A stretch of DNA of 64,000 nucleotides, taken from the NCBI GenBank assembly GCA_031310005.1, contig CM062381.1, positions 3,162,001 to 3,226,000 of the forward strand, read 5' to 3'. The translations under genes and the position numbers were made by a program. This DNA is from Dactylellina haptotyla (taxonomy: Eukaryota > Ascomycota > Orbiliomycetes > Orbiliales > Orbiliaceae). Positions 45,801 to 59,100 of the stretch are shown piece after piece; positions within the stretch are counted from its first letter, which is position 1; each line of letters opens with the position of its first letter. Under the pieces are notes generated by a model. It did no database searches. It had not been told where the DNA came from and saw nothing but the letters and a program-made list of their open reading frames with translations.

Positions 45801-48320
45801 TGCGCAGGTGAGGGGTCGGTATGCCGGCATCTGTGAGGCACTGAGCAGCAAACTGGTTTTGGAGGGAAACAAGCTCTGCAGACTCCTGAATTTGGGAGTG
45901 GAGAAGTTTCTGGTTCGTGGGAGCGGCTGCTAAAGTACTTTATCCAGCCTTGACTCGTCGATGTCGGGGTTGGTACGCAATCCATCCCGACATGTTTAGC
46001 CGTGGTGACAACAGAAAAAAATCCGATAAGCTAGCGTGTTGGCGATGGATGTTTCGTTTTCAAAAGAGAAACAAAATTGACGAATTCTATTCGCATTCGC
46101 CGTCATTGTAGCCAGGGACGCGAGGAGGCCCAAGTGTGGGGCCACCACACCTACCCTGCTATCAATTTTGACAGCTCTACCAATCACAAGCTTCAGCGTC
46201 CAGTTTGGTTGTTAAAAGGTACGGTGGCAGACATCCCGTCTTCGGTTCTCTTTAACGAGATGGCTTTGGAACATTGCATCCAACCCAGTGTACGTACATG
46301 TACCTGTGCGAATAGCAAAGGCCCAAGACTGGTCCTTGCATCGCGCGGCTTCCCGATGCTCGTCTAGTACTTTGAGGAATCGCGATTTTGTGACCTGCCG
46401 AATGTTTTTCTTCTTTCTTGTGCGTCGTCGGCCCAGTTTCAAGATTGTACCACAGAACATTTCAACTGATGCATATCAATGTATTCTATCGATGTGACTA
46501 GAAGGAGTTGAATATCTGACGAATCTAGACGAACTATAGGAGTGTGGGGAATGGATAAGGCGGACAGGCGAATCCTCACCAATCCGCAACGCTGAACTCC
46601 TCTCAACCTCTTTTCGGGCATCCCTGTGATCTTTTGCTAGCGTGGGATATGAGCAGATCGAAACTAAACTTCCTATCCGTGGCTATTTCGTGCAGCCCTC
46701 CTGGCCTTCGAGGCTAGGGATAAAATTGAGCAAGGGATACCCATCCCGTCTTCAGAGAACAAGAAGGAGGGAAAAAGGAAGAAACCTCGTCGAGAAATAT
46801 GACCTCTCACGATTCCTAGTCGCCGGGGCTGCAGCAACCTCTCCTGCAATGCATACACAAGGTGCAAAAGGTGTGCCCGCCAGCGAGTTTTGCCAACGAG
46901 CCAGCCTTCCGCTGCGGACACAGACGTTTGTATTCTATCTTATTTTTTTTTCAGTCTGGTCAGCCCAAAAGGAAACCGCTCAACATGCGACCGCAAGTGT
47001 TCTCTGGCCTTTTTTTTTTTTTTTTTTTTTTTTCCCTTCAACACGAAGTCCCCTGCGTGAGCTGTTCCTTGCTCCAAGGGGTTTAGAACGTGGGAGCGTC
47101 CGCGCTTCGGCCAACCAGCGGTCAGGTCTAGCCAGCTAAGAGCCAAGGGGTTAAGGACCAAAAGGAATACGGGAGCGAGATAATCGCAACGGGTACCTCA
47201 GTCAAACAGGAACGGTAACCGCTTTTTGTGGTTTCTTTTTCCCACACCTTGTTTTGTCCCTTCTTCGTTTCTTATTCGCACCTTTGTTTTTTTTCCCTTT
47301 CAGAGTGCCTGGCTCAGATCGAGTTCCTATGGAACTCTCCGAGAGAGTGATTGACAAGTCACACCCATTCTCCACTGGCAAAATCGTGCTGGCCAGTGAC
47401 AAGAGATTATGACGGCGCATCTCCAAAAAAGAGACACCAGGGGCCCGCTTCTGTCGTGAAGGGACCTGGTCGGTCTTTCTACCCCCCTTGCTTTTTCTTT
47501 GCGGAAGGCACTTGTGATAAAACTGCTGGCCTGTCTCATCGTGATGTTAGAAAATTGTTGATAATCTTCCCCAAATCCTGCTTTGTGACTTTTGTTACTT
47601 TTCTTGTGCCTCCTGCTTGCAAGTGCTACTCCTACGCCCCCAAAACCTTCAGTCCCCTTGCATCAGCGAGACCTGCCGTCGACCCCAAGGCCCGTTTTCA
47701 GTCAGCGAGCTATCTATCCCGTTCTACAACCAGTTCATCCCTTCGACTGAGTAACTGCTTAGTTATTCTTGCCCATTCAATTGACCAGGACAGGGTAGGC
47801 TCCAGCTATTGCGTCTTACCAACGCACACACGCACATACAGGGTAATATAGGCATTAGCATTCTGGATGGGTTTATAGACAGCAGCATATTTCTACCCTC
47901 CACTCCATTCTTCCCTACAAATACCTCCCGGGCAGCCTAGCGATTGAGGTGTGTGTATGAATATTATAAAAATAAATATCAGGCACACAATTATCTCGTT
48001 TCTCACGACAATATCGTTCAATATTTACTACAACCAAAATACCTTTTCCCTTTCTTGTTTTATCATAAATTCGGCTGTGGGGTCCCACTTGGTTTGGGTT
48101 TGACGGGTGACAACAGCGACTTGACCGGATTCGAAGATTACTTGGAGGAAGGTGGATGCAGATATTACTTATCTCTTGCATATCCACGACACACTTGCAT
48201 ATACTTAGAAAGAAAACGAAAAAGCTACTTTCGTACATGAACCTGAGATAGTGCACAAGTTTTACTGCCACATCTCGTACTTAATACTATCGGCTTCCCG
48301 AGTCTGGTAGATAATCAGCC
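39860..48320. other. Long region without a convincing gene (about 8.5 kb)
   Basis: No frame here shows domain, splice continuity or family signal. The longest are 130-166 codons and overlap others in several frames (41554-41946 -, 45045-45527 -, 45142-45549 +, 46642-47139 +, 47351-47851 +). The first 400 bp look like the 3' UTR of the NUFIP1-like gene, and the last 1-2 kb (C/T-rich, 47200-47900) like a long 5' leader or promoter of the gene at 48321. I see no transposase, reverse transcriptase, long terminal repeat, tRNA or rRNA. Base composition is not extremely A/T-rich, so it is not an obvious RIP-degraded island. Confidence 0.5.
47010..47033 (+). repeat. Poly-T tract of 24
   Basis: An uninterrupted run of T. 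It could be a nucleosome-excluding tract in the upstream region of the gene at 48321, or the complement of a retroposed poly(A) tail; no flanking duplication was found by eye. Confidence 0.8.
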
Positions 48321-49915
48321 ATGTCCTCACCTCAACTCACATCATCCTCCTCAACAGGAACACTAGTCGAGCCCTTTGACTCTTATACTCAGGCACCGCG
48401 AAGAAAGTCATCGTCGTCCCATGGCTCGTCGGTCACTATGATTACGACGTACCCTTCAAATGAGGAAGAGTTTTCCCGCTTTCCAGAAGCAGTCAGAAGA
48501 AAGGTACGGTACCTGCTTATTTTTCTATTTTGACATGTTGTCTCATTTCTTATGCCCCATCTGGCGGTGGAATATATCGAAAGTTTGCTAATTCAAATGT
48601 CCTTCGGTTGCAACAGTACTTTAGCAGCGTAGAGCGACTCCGACTAACCCAAAAATCGACCAACAATCGAGTAGCCGGTGTCAACACAACAGCCTCCTCC
48701 GCGAGGCCCGGATCGAATTCGTCGGACTGTCACAAGAGACTGAGTGTACTACGGCACCCTAATCTTCATAGCAAAGGTAACGAGGCAAAGCCTCCGGCGC
48801 CGCCTCCCAGACTGGTCCTTGCAGAATCCGACGTTCTGTGGTACCTAAGACTGCCCGACTCAATTAAAAGGAAATATTTCTCCAAGGAGGAACGCAACAT
48901 ATTACAGCGACGGTGCCAGGAGGTCTACCCTGATGCCACCGCTGCAGAGCGTTCAATATTCCTCTTGCCGCCGCGGTTTGCCAATCGGAGCCTGACCACA
49001 TTGACCAGTCACTCATCTGCGTCTCTTTACGAACAATTTGACAAGGACACACCGGAGCTGGACCCATCTTATAAATATCTCGATTTCCTCGACAGGCCCT
49101 CTTCGAGCTCCAGCTCATTGGCGGATACAACTACGGACTTTTCATCTCTCGGTCTTCCAATGCAGAACTTCGACACCCCATTAAGAGCAGCGCCGGCGCC
49201 AATCGATATGTCAACCAGACGATACAACATGAGAAGGTCAATGTCTTTGACAAAGAACTTTAGAGGTTCTCGTTCATCCTTCACTGGATTTGTCTTTACA
49301 GCATCTACTCCTTCGATTCGTTCTGCTTCGCACTCTCACTCCCATTCATTTTCTCATGACTTGGGACGAAATACCCTTATTGGAAAGGGCCTCGAGCACG
49401 ATGCAACCTACTGGCAAGACCCTGAAGCTCGACATAAATTGAGGCTATACTTGGCTTCTCCTCAGAACTTTGACGAAGCGGTTGAATTCGGTTTCCCATC
49501 GCTCACGAAGGACAATGATTCCGTGGCAAAGAAGTCCGAAGTTGTTGAGACTGTTTCGATTCTCACTGAAGAGACCGATGAAAGAGCTCTCAACACTGGA
49601 CTTAGACCACGACCAGCCACTAGTGGAGGAGTTGAATCCAGTGCTCGCCAAACCCCACGTCGTCTCGATCTACCAGGCAAACTGGACAGCCGAGAAATGA
49701 CACTACGAATGACCTTGACACGGAAGGACCTTCGGGCTCATGAAGATGAGATCTATGGGTGGCAACAACAACCTCTTCAGAGCCCACTCGGACCCCCAGA
49801 TAGTCCACTATCACTACTGGATCCAGTCCCCCAAGCAGGATCCATTGGAGCTCAGAAGAAAGGCACAGCTACCAAGGCATGGAAGAAGATCTGGAAGAAG
49901 ATCAGCCACGTCTAA
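48321..49915 (+). CDS. Unrecognised Ser-rich fungal protein with basic C-terminus
   Basis: Family not named. Exon 1 48321-48503, intron 48504-48616 (GTACGG..CAACAG), exon 2 48617-49915, phase 0; 493 residues. The first 120 residues are Ser/Thr-rich and disordered. A conserved-looking segment reads FSRFPEAVRRKYFSSVERLR and DVLWYLRLPDSIKRKYFSKE, EERNILQRRCQEVYPDATAA, then a linker with SRRYN-type basic patches and Ser/His repeats (SASHSHSHSFSH). A second ordered block is DPEARHKLRLYLASPQNFDE. It ends in an amphipathic basic helix (KAWKKIWKKISHV) that could bind membrane or acidic partners. No signal peptide. It stands alone, with 8.5 kb before it and 5 kb after it free of genes. Confidence 0.75.
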
Positions 49916-52900
49916 ATCACTATAGTACATCTCGATCGGCATATTACATTCACCATTTCCATGCAAATCCACTCTCTCGCTGATCATTGAGAGAGGTTCT
50001 CAACCCATTACGACTTTCCTTTGTCAATATATCACGCACTATCGGGAAACAACCCAACAAACACACTCCACTGCCATCTTTCCTTCTCCCTTCTATTTAT
50101 GGAAGCTATCTCTTTTTTTGTTCACATCACTGGCGCCTTCGGAGTTTCTCGAACTTTTAGCAACCGGGTTTATTTTCTATCAACACCCATCGGTAGACAT
50201 AACGATGGTCATCACTTCTTTTTTTTTTTTACTTTCAAAAGATCATCGTTGGGTTTGTCATTACACCATACCATCAAGTTTTTTGAGCGTTGCTTTTTCT
50301 TTCTTTTTCGATATTGTCTTTATCTCCTATTGTAATATTCTTCACTTTTCCTTTTTCACCAAAAAATATCCTTTTAGTTTATTGTCATGATACCAACGGC
50401 TCGCATGCTTTCTTTTGGTTTTTCATTTTCTTCACTTTCATTATTGTTCTTTCTATCTTTTTGCTTTTGAGTTTCGATAGAGAGGGTTCGCGTTCCCTAT
50501 CTAATTTTATCAGCGAAACCACATGATAGGGATGAGGGGTGCGGGAAAAACATCAGCTCTGTCCAATAAGGGCAAAGAAAATAATATACAATGAAACCAA
50601 AAAAAAATCTTCCAAGAAAAATCTCCTTAGCAGTGCTTCTCCAATTCATGACTGGTTATCTCTTAGCGGTATTTCTACTTTGGTGTTGAGAGGCTTTTCT
50701 GCCAATTCCACACCGAGTTTGGAATTGTGGTCCCCACCAATCACCGACCACATTTGTGTACGCGAAGAACAAAAACTGCTAGAACTCCGTCCCCATGTTC
50801 CTTACAATTCATTCACCCTTTAAGATCTTCACAAGATGATAATACCCCCAAGAGCCGACGTGGGATGATTCCAACTGGCTAACCATTGTGGTGGAACCGA
50901 GCAGAAAAGGGGATCCCGTCATCCATCCGATCAATTGCTTCTATCAGAAATCGAGCGCGAAGCAATTTTGTACCTTCGGTATGACTATCTTAAGGCCAAG
51001 CCGATTACTTGCCATTTCGACCGTTGCGGCCGTTTTGTTTAGTCAGGGACGAAAGTGAAGAAATCCAAGTAGTTTTCAGCCCTCGTACCGTTTCTCAACG
51101 CTCTGGCTCTCAGCAGACCGAAATTAGAAATATCGGCTTCATTGTGTGAGAGAGAGGAAGAAAAATGTGGCTTCAAAGAAGCTTAATTGCACCTTTTCTT
51201 TGTGGGCCAACGGACAATTGCGTTTCATACACCACTTTTTCTTCTTCAATTTAAGGATGGATTCTCGCCAAGTCCGATTTTGCAGAATATAGTTCCGTGG
51301 GCCAAAATAATAAAAGAATGAGGTCAGTAATACAAGCTGGTTAGCTCGTTTACCCACAAAATTTAACGTTCAACCTCTCGGTTTACCCCTGATCATATAG
51401 TCCATATATAATAGGCTTTTTTGACCGCGGAGTGCGGTCTAAAAAGGAATGAGATCATCAGTATCCATTTGCCAACCAGGGGCTAGTTGACAAAGAAAGC
51501 CCGAAGTGTGAAGTGTGGAGTGGTTTTTTTGGCCGATGAACATCTGTATTTCGTAAGGCTAGTTTTGAGTGGGTCATCCCTCTTCTCAATTCGTTCGTTG
51601 GTTCATGTTCCGCCCCACTCTCTCTTCTGGTACCTTGAACGCCCAGGGGAACCTCTGCCATCCTTCGTAATCGAAGCGCCTCCGCTGTCTTGCACTGAGG
51701 AGAAGTGTGGTGGGGGAAGGCGCTCACCTGATCCCAATTCTGGAGATGAGATGGATGGAGAAGCTTGTCGATTCTGTCGCATGTTCCCTTGTTCCTCGAG
51801 ATACACAGTAGAAAAATAAGAAAAATTGAAATTAAGCAGCTTTTCTTTTGCATTACTAGCCTTGATTTCGTGACCCAAGTAGACATGCTGATAGGCTTGG
51901 AAAACGCTCCGCCTCCCTCAATCGATTGTCGAGCCAACTTTATCGGCATATCGATTCTCAGCCGTAGATCTTAGCTCATGCCTGTTCCGTAAACATTTCA
52001 AAGCTCGAGGGATTAAAACAGAAAATACACCTACAGAAGGAGACCTCGTGTTCACCGCCACGTTTTACCCTCGTGCATGAGGATAAGAATCGATTGGAAA
52101 AAGTGATATCCTTGGGAGTGGTCTACGAAATTCTGTTGGTTAACGTTATTTGGTGACCATGGATCGCGCATTCGCGCTGACAGGATTACCCTGCAGCTTG
52201 CATGGGGCACAGCAAGCTCCGCCAAAGACCTTCATCCGCTTTCCTCGCTCCTACGATGCTAGAAGACGAAGGGCGGTATCTCACATAAACGCTGACTGAG
52301 GTTTTCAGCGGCACCGAGTCGCTGCCTAAACTGTGCCGCGTTTTGCAAGCAGGTGCTTACCAAGGTTTGGATGATGACTTGGAGGCTCAATTGTCGTTCG
52401 CGTATCATATAATCCTAATCTCACACCCATATACTTGGAAATGTTCAAGTTTCATCGCGATAAGTCGTTCAACCTTGAAGGATAGGCTTTGCATCCCACA
52501 TGGAACACACCAAAATAATTGCAAACACCGACCGCTAAACCTGTGTTGATAATTAATCACGGTGAAATCTACGTGTTGGCCGCTCAACATTCAGTTGCAT
52601 AGGCAGGTGCGGTGGTTGGTGTATCGGTAGCCCGTCCTCCTCGCAACCACGGCTTTGAACCACGGCTGTACCTTATACTAATGCAAGGGCCAGACAGAAT
52701 GCCATGTAACGAAGGCACGGATACGCTCACCGTATTCGGGCAGCTTTGACGTTCGGAAACCCTTCTTTATCTCTCGTTAATGCAGGTCCGGATGCCCGGC
52801 GTTGCAGCGAAGAAGACTTAGCAGGGGAATTTCCTTGAGCACACGGACGCGGAATGAAGGTCCAAACGCCGCCTCCAGCGACGCGGAAGCGATGCATTCA

Positions 52901-54878
52901 GCAAGGCACAGACAAAGCTTGCAGACCTGGGGCTAGCCATTCTTATCGGTGTTTAAATTTTATTTCATTCTCTGCCCAGGAACGCGGAGTTGAAAAGAGG
53001 GGTTGGGCTGGTTACGTGTAATTTCGGCCGTGGAGCACGAGGACACATGATTTTAAGTTATCAAATATATCAAATTCATCCTATCGACACTGTATTTTGA
53101 GCCTTTTTATGTGCAGATGTGTGGGGAAAGGTTAAAAACGGTGGACGGTGTTTTTTTTCAGCACTGACGCGTTGACGACGACGACATTGCATTGCATGCA
53201 TGCCCCGTTACAATAATGATTTTTATTTCATCCAAAGGTTTGTGCAGATAAGATAAAGTGTGAGTTATAATAGGCCATCGGACTTATAAGTTTGCATTTT
53301 TCCCAGACCCCTCAACAGCACCTCTGCTTCCTAGGCACTCCTCATTTCCTCATATTATTTCAACCGCGAAAGCCTGTAGCCTGTTTCCTGTCAAAGCACC
53401 TTATTATGAAACGTGGGAAAGCGTGCTAATATTTTCCAAACCTTGAACAAAGAATTCTAATTCTGGTGTCGGCCATGTGGTGCGACGAAGTAAAATTAAA
53501 TAATCGTAGATCTTATTGACCCAAATGTTAACTCCTCGCCAAAGTACGAGTCGGCAGATCAACTATGTACATGTTGTAGCACTGAGAATTAATAGAACCA
53601 AGAATTAGCCGCTAATAACACGGACACCTGGAGTGCCCTGTCATCAACAATATCAAACAATGTTAATACACCGTTCGGAAATGGAGGTATTGAAGGGGTG
53701 ATGATCAATCACTAGGGAAGCGGGTCAGCCTGCAAACAAGCAAGCCACCGCCAAAGTTTGCTCATGGCTAGTTGCTTCGCCAATCGATGGGGAAAAGCCA
53801 CACGCGGCTCAGGCGAAAGGCGGGGTAAGCACGAAATATGGATCATTGTCGCTCTTATTTACCTCATCGTGGAGTTTACATGGGAGAGTGAAGGCAAATG
53901 TTTCGAAACATCCCAAGATTGCAAGATATCGAGACCACGCCTATCAACATGTCAACTCCAGACCCTGGGTTGCGGTTGTGTTGACCTTGAATATGGATCA
54001 AGAAGCCAGACATTAAATTTATCAAGGTACTGGAAATAATAGTGAATTCATTTGGAAGTACAGTACGTATACCAATGGCACGTCTGGCAATATATATATG
54101 TCAGTTTATATCTTTATTTCAGAAAAATTTGTATTGCAATCCCACTTGGAAGCTGGTTACGAGACTGCAAAAATACAACCCAACACATTTCCAACGGAGT
54201 TTTAACGATTGAGCGACCCGCTTTGTACAAAAATCGCAAAAAAACGGACTGCTACTTGCTATTAATTAGATCATGTTAAATTATTTCTGACGTTTCTATC
54301 CGAAATTACATCTTGATCGTATATCTGGGCCATGCCACATAGCGATGCACCAGGAAGAGTGCTTGATAAGTACTACACAAGCTACATACTCAAGGATCAT
54401 GTATAACAAACACATAATGCTCGCTATTGTCATAAATATGGAATATATAGAACAGATCATTGCACCTACTGTGTAGTTGTAAGTAACTTTATCATTCTAA
54501 AACACAGAGAAGAACTCAAAACTCCTGACGGCGTCTTAACGTAGAAAAGAAGAATAAAGGACAACATTAAAATACTAGATATACCTCGAGCTAACTATTT
54601 ACTATTACTGTGAACGAAGAAGTTAGCTAGCAATTAACTCTGGGATTTTTCGAAATTCGTACAATTATATCAAAACCCGATGAGTTGTGCGAACCCGCGT
54701 TAGTCATATTTTTTCGCGTAACTCGACCGCGCCAGCTCGATTCCCAAAGCAGCACTTCACCCGAAAACCACATCTCGAAATTTCAACACCATCGTCGCAG
54801 AAATGTGAACCCGCCTCCCACGCGAGCATCCACTCTACCAATCCTCCCCTCGCCAACAAATCGCAGCGTAGAGCAGAG
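49916..54878. other. Long region without a convincing gene (about 5 kb)
   Basis: The first 900 bp are T-rich with many TTTCT runs, consistent with a 3' UTR. The rest shows only short frames without family signal. A segment at 52612-52680 has complementary ends like a tRNA acceptor stem but fails in the other arms. No mobile element recognised. Confidence 0.5.
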
Positions 54879-55652
54879 ATGTTCATCCTCGTAAGGCCCC
54901 TTTATTCACCTAATCCACCCATCACCATAGCTATCACACCGCACCATCTCCCCAGCAAACATCTTCGAAACATCGCTAACCAAAAAACCTTCAAAATACC
55001 GACTTCACAGACCCGCCTCACCGACCTGTTAACAATCCAACCCACCTCCTTCACAATCCCCACCCGCCAAGCCCTAGAAGACCAAATCAATACCCGCTAC
55101 GCCAACAAAGTAATCCACAAAGTCGGCCTCGCAATCTGCCTCTACGACATCGTCAAATCCTCCGACGGCCTAATCGGCTCGGGCACGGGCAACGTGAACA
55201 TCAACGTCGAATTCCGGCTCGTCGTCTTCCGCCCGTTCAAAGGCGAAGTCCTCACCGGCCGCATCTCAAACTCAACCCACCAGGGACTCCACATCCGCCT
55301 CGACTTTTTCGACGAAATCTTCATCCCGAAAGATTACCTCTTCGAAGGCAGCCAGTTCGATCATAACGAGCAGGTGTGGGTCTGGCGGACGGAGGACGGG
55401 GATGAGCTCTTCTTCGATAAGAATGAGACTGTGAGGTTTCGAGTTGAGGAGGAAGAGTTCACGGATAACACCCCCGTGGACCCGGCGTTGCGGGATTCGC
55501 TTGCAGATGCGGATATGAAGCCGCCGTACAAGTTGATTGTAAACCATGCTCCCTCCGTCTACGTGGAATGAATTGAGAGCTAATATTGTATGTGTGTGCG
55601 TGTATAGGGATCATGCTATCAGAGTGGCCTGGGTGTAGTCGCGTGGTGGTGA
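54879..55652 (+). CDS. RPC25: RNA polymerase III subunit Rpc25 (RPC8)
   Basis: Forms the Pol III stalk with Rpc17, needed for initiation; nuclear. Three exons: 54879-54890 (12 nt, MFIL), 55011-55538, 55608-55652; 194 residues. The family start is reproduced only with the 12-nt exon: MFIL joined to TRLTDLLTI. The N-terminal SHS2/RNAP_Rpb7 domain has YANKVIHKVGLAICLYDI and VNINVEFRLVVFRPFKGEVL. The C-terminal OB/S1-like domain has GRISNSTHQGLHIRLDFFDE, EQVWVWRTEDGDELFFD and VRFRVEEEEF. The last exon restores the typical end GSCYQSGLGVVAWW after PPYKLI; without that intron the frame would read a spurious VNHAPSVYVE. Intron 2 has a GCTAAT branch site. Converges with VPS10. Confidence 0.93.
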
Positions 55653-56139
55653 GGTTGATGAAAATATGTATGAATATAATTCGGGCGGTCACATATCATA
55701 TCGGTTCACAGCATCCGTAACGAAGATATATACGATGATGATGATTATAGATGGATCAATTTCCATGGTGTTACAAAGCAGCAACCAAACATATGAATTT
55801 CTTTTCCTTCGTAGCTTTAAAAAACGAATACAATGACCATCTAGTGATACCAGCTGAGAAAGTACAAGGAAGGAAACCACTAAGAAAGGTTTTATTTTAA
55901 AATCCCCCTACACTATGGAAACCAAATGAGACAAGAGAGAAATAGAAGGCCATCGCAAACACCACTAACAAAAAGAGAAAAAAAAAGGTAGGAATATACA
56001 GCTCGAAAAGGACCAAACTCTTCCAAAATGATAAAAAAAATAACTTTCATGCTAACCATCTAACTGGGCTGGCTCAGCAATTCCTATACCGTTACTGCCC
56101 TTATATTTAAGCTTTTCCCTTCAATACCCGCCGCTGCAA
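55653..56139. other. Convergent intergenic region
   Basis: 3' flanks of RPC25 and VPS10, A-rich on the plus strand near 55970-56040. No gene seen. Confidence 0.5.
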
Positions 56140-59100
56140 TCAAACTTCCTCATCTGAATCCTCTCCTAACAGCTCTCCTTCGTCATTCTCGACATGGTTG
56201 TAGTCCGCACGAGCGAACTGTCCACGGGTGGTATACCTCGGCCGTCTCTGGAAGAAGCCCGCGACCAACCTATAAAGCGCGGCTACAATAGCCGGGACGG
56301 ACACCACGACTGCTACAACCGCGGAGAGCACGATAACAGGGTACTTGACAAATGGCGAGTCCTCGCGTGGTTCGTCGCCGAGGCGGATAGCACTGCACAC
56401 CTCGTTAGCACATAGTCCATACAAAAGAAATAGGATAAAAACATACCCAAGCTTGCCAGGCCATCTCTGGAACAGAACATAACCGATGCATCCAGCCATA
56501 CCAAAGGCTAGAACTGTGAGGAAGAAAATACCAAAAGGACCGATGCCAGGCTGGTTCTTATCGAACTGCTGCTTCTTTCCAGGGCATGGGTGCGCTGTCG
56601 ACTTGTCAAATTGCTTGCCATCCTCGCAGGTCGTCAATGGAATCCTTCGGTATCCCGTAGGCTCAAACCATTGCCACTGATCAGGATTCTCGGAGCAAGA
56701 AAGCTCGTGATTAGGTGGGGACAATCCGGGCACCAGTTGACAAGTACCATCGTTTGCGATTTCGTAGTTGTAATCACACTCATAGTCATGTCTGGTACAG
56801 CTGCAATTCTGGAAGACTCTGTGGGGTTGCGGAATCCGCTTGCCAATATAACACAAGTGTCCTGGGATCTTGCGGGCGTACTGGGCCTGGTGACCGAATA
56901 GACAGCCGTCCTCCATCTGCGGATGAGATGGCTTCCAGAGTTCGAAGTCGTCGTTGTCGGGATCCTTCTCGCTAAGCTCGCACTTCTTGTCTGTGAGACC
57001 GCTGAAATCGATAGTGACGGCGGTGAACTTGTCCGCACTGTTCTCCTTGTACCAAATGATGAATTTTCGGCTGGTATCCGATGGAACGGTAGAGATATCG
57101 AAGACGTTGACTTCGCTATCGCTGAAGGCGTATTCTTGCCAGTTTTGTCCTTCATCGAGAGTGTAAAGGATCGACTTTGTGGGCTCGCCCTCCTTAACCA
57201 CCGCGATGATAGAGCCTTGGTCACCGTATTCCCACATATAGGCACCCTTGTGAACTTCAGTCCAGGAGATACCACCATCTCTGGTGATAAAAGTATCGCC
57301 ATTTTTGTAGGGAGTGAGTTCGGGGCCGACATTGCCGACAGCCAACATCAAACCAACAGCGCTGCCGGACGAATAGGTGTGACGCTTGTCAAATCTCTCA
57401 GTATATCCGTGAATATCTACACCAAATACTGTTAGTAATCTAGCACAACCAAGATCGGAATAGGCTAATACGAACTTAGGGAGCATTTCTCGAGCTAAGA
57501 ATAGCGTTAGTAGGGTTCGACTAAAAGAGGATTGATAGAAAAACTTACACTGCCGCTGCACATATACTTCTTGCCCTCGGAGTCCTTAGGTGGAGGGGTA
57601 AGAGCGGTCCAGATACCGCCATCATTATGGGTAATCATAGACTTATACTTCTTTGAAGCACCGGAATCCACCTCCTTAACATTGGTGACGATATTGGCCA
57701 AGGCCACACCTTCAAGACCTTGCATTCTTTCAAAGTCGACATATCCAGACTCATCTCGATTGACATTCTGCAGCGACATGACGTACTCGGTACCGTTGGA
57801 GTTCGACTTGAGAATAGCGCCGTACTCCTTACCGGTGGCATCGTTGACGGTAACATGGAGATAGACAGCGTGCGTGATACTCTCCAAAACAGTATAAGCG
57901 TGCTGGTGGGGGACAACAAAGCCAGGTGGGAACTCGGCATCCGCAAAAGTCTTGCCGTCCATAGAAGCAACAACTTTAAGGGTGGCCTTTTCCGCATCTA
58001 CCACGGCAATGTTGATGAATTCTTCCATGGTGGCGAATCCCTTGATACCAGAGTACGCGACAGTTTCCTTTGTGAAAAAGGTGTCGCTGGTAACAAGCTC
58101 TAACTGTCCACCTTTGGTGTCGTCTTTCGCGTAACGTTCGCAGAAAATCATGTTGGCGTCAAGGTTCTTCTTATCCATGTAGGTATTGGCGATCCATCGA
58201 CAGTATCTAACGTAAGATAGCAGAGTCTTCCAACTGTCACCCCCATCTATGGTAACATGGGCGATAGCGTGACATTCGGTTCCTGGGCACTCTTTGCTGG
58301 TTGTCCAGATCAAATAGTCTTTGCGTATTGGGTGGAAATTCAAAGCATCGATTCCAAGACCGTTAGGAGGTCCTGGTGCCTTGATGGTGCCGAAGGTCTT
58401 GCCGCGGTTGTGGGTATATATAATCTCTTCCGATGCAGTCAAGAAATAGACGTGGTCATGGATATAAGGGTTGGGGTAGATGGCAACGACTTCTTTTCCT
58501 TTGAAATCGGAGGGCTGTTCCCATTTGACTCCGTGGTCTGAGGATATCCAAATACCAGTGCGGGTTCTAATTACGACAGTCTATATTTCACAGGAGTTAG
58601 TAATGTTTAGCCAAAACTCAGGTTTAGAGGGCTGCATACCTCGTCATCTCCAGAGGAAGTATCTGAACGCTCAATGTAGAATTGCTCAATAGGCATGCTT
58701 CCATCGAAAGTCTTGGAAGTATGCTTGAGCTTGCCATCGGATGGTGTAGGAGTTTTAACTGTATAATTCATTAGCAAGGATCAAATGGAGAAAGGGAAAA
58801 CAAGGTATTGTCTTACTATCACTGCAAGCACGCTCGGTATCTTTCTCGAGATCCTCTCCTCCACTCTTCTCGCAGTTATCTCCCGGAATGAGACGGTAAC
58901 CGCTGGATCCCATAAACTTATCCGATGGTTTCGAACACTTGCCCTTGTCGTCGAACTTGGCGTTCTTTGGAATACATTTATCTCCTGGATTGCCATTTTC
59001 TCTCACAAAGTTGATATCGCACTCAAAGTCCTCAGAAGTACACTTGCAAATATCACGCTCCGGCTCCTGTTCCTTGTAGAGGTTGTTGACGAAGCAGTCT

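Noticed and set aside
46642-47851. Two frames of 165 and 166 codons (46642-47139, 47351-47851)
   Set aside because: No domain or splice support; one runs through the poly-T tract as poly-Phe, so chance frames in a leader region.
39860-48320. Nonribosomal peptide, polyketide or terpene biosynthetic cluster
   Set aside because: No core synthase, transporter, P450 or pathway regulator motif anywhere in the region.
52612-52680. tRNA-like segment with complementary ends (GGTGCGG and CTGTACC)
   Set aside because: The ends pair with two G-U pairs, but the T arm and anticodon stem do not form and the B box is CTTTGAACC instead of GGTTCGA.
56634-57332. 232-codon minus-strand frame overlapping VPS10
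   Set aside because: Alternative frame of the last VPS10 exon; the true frame has the cysteine pattern and transmembrane region.
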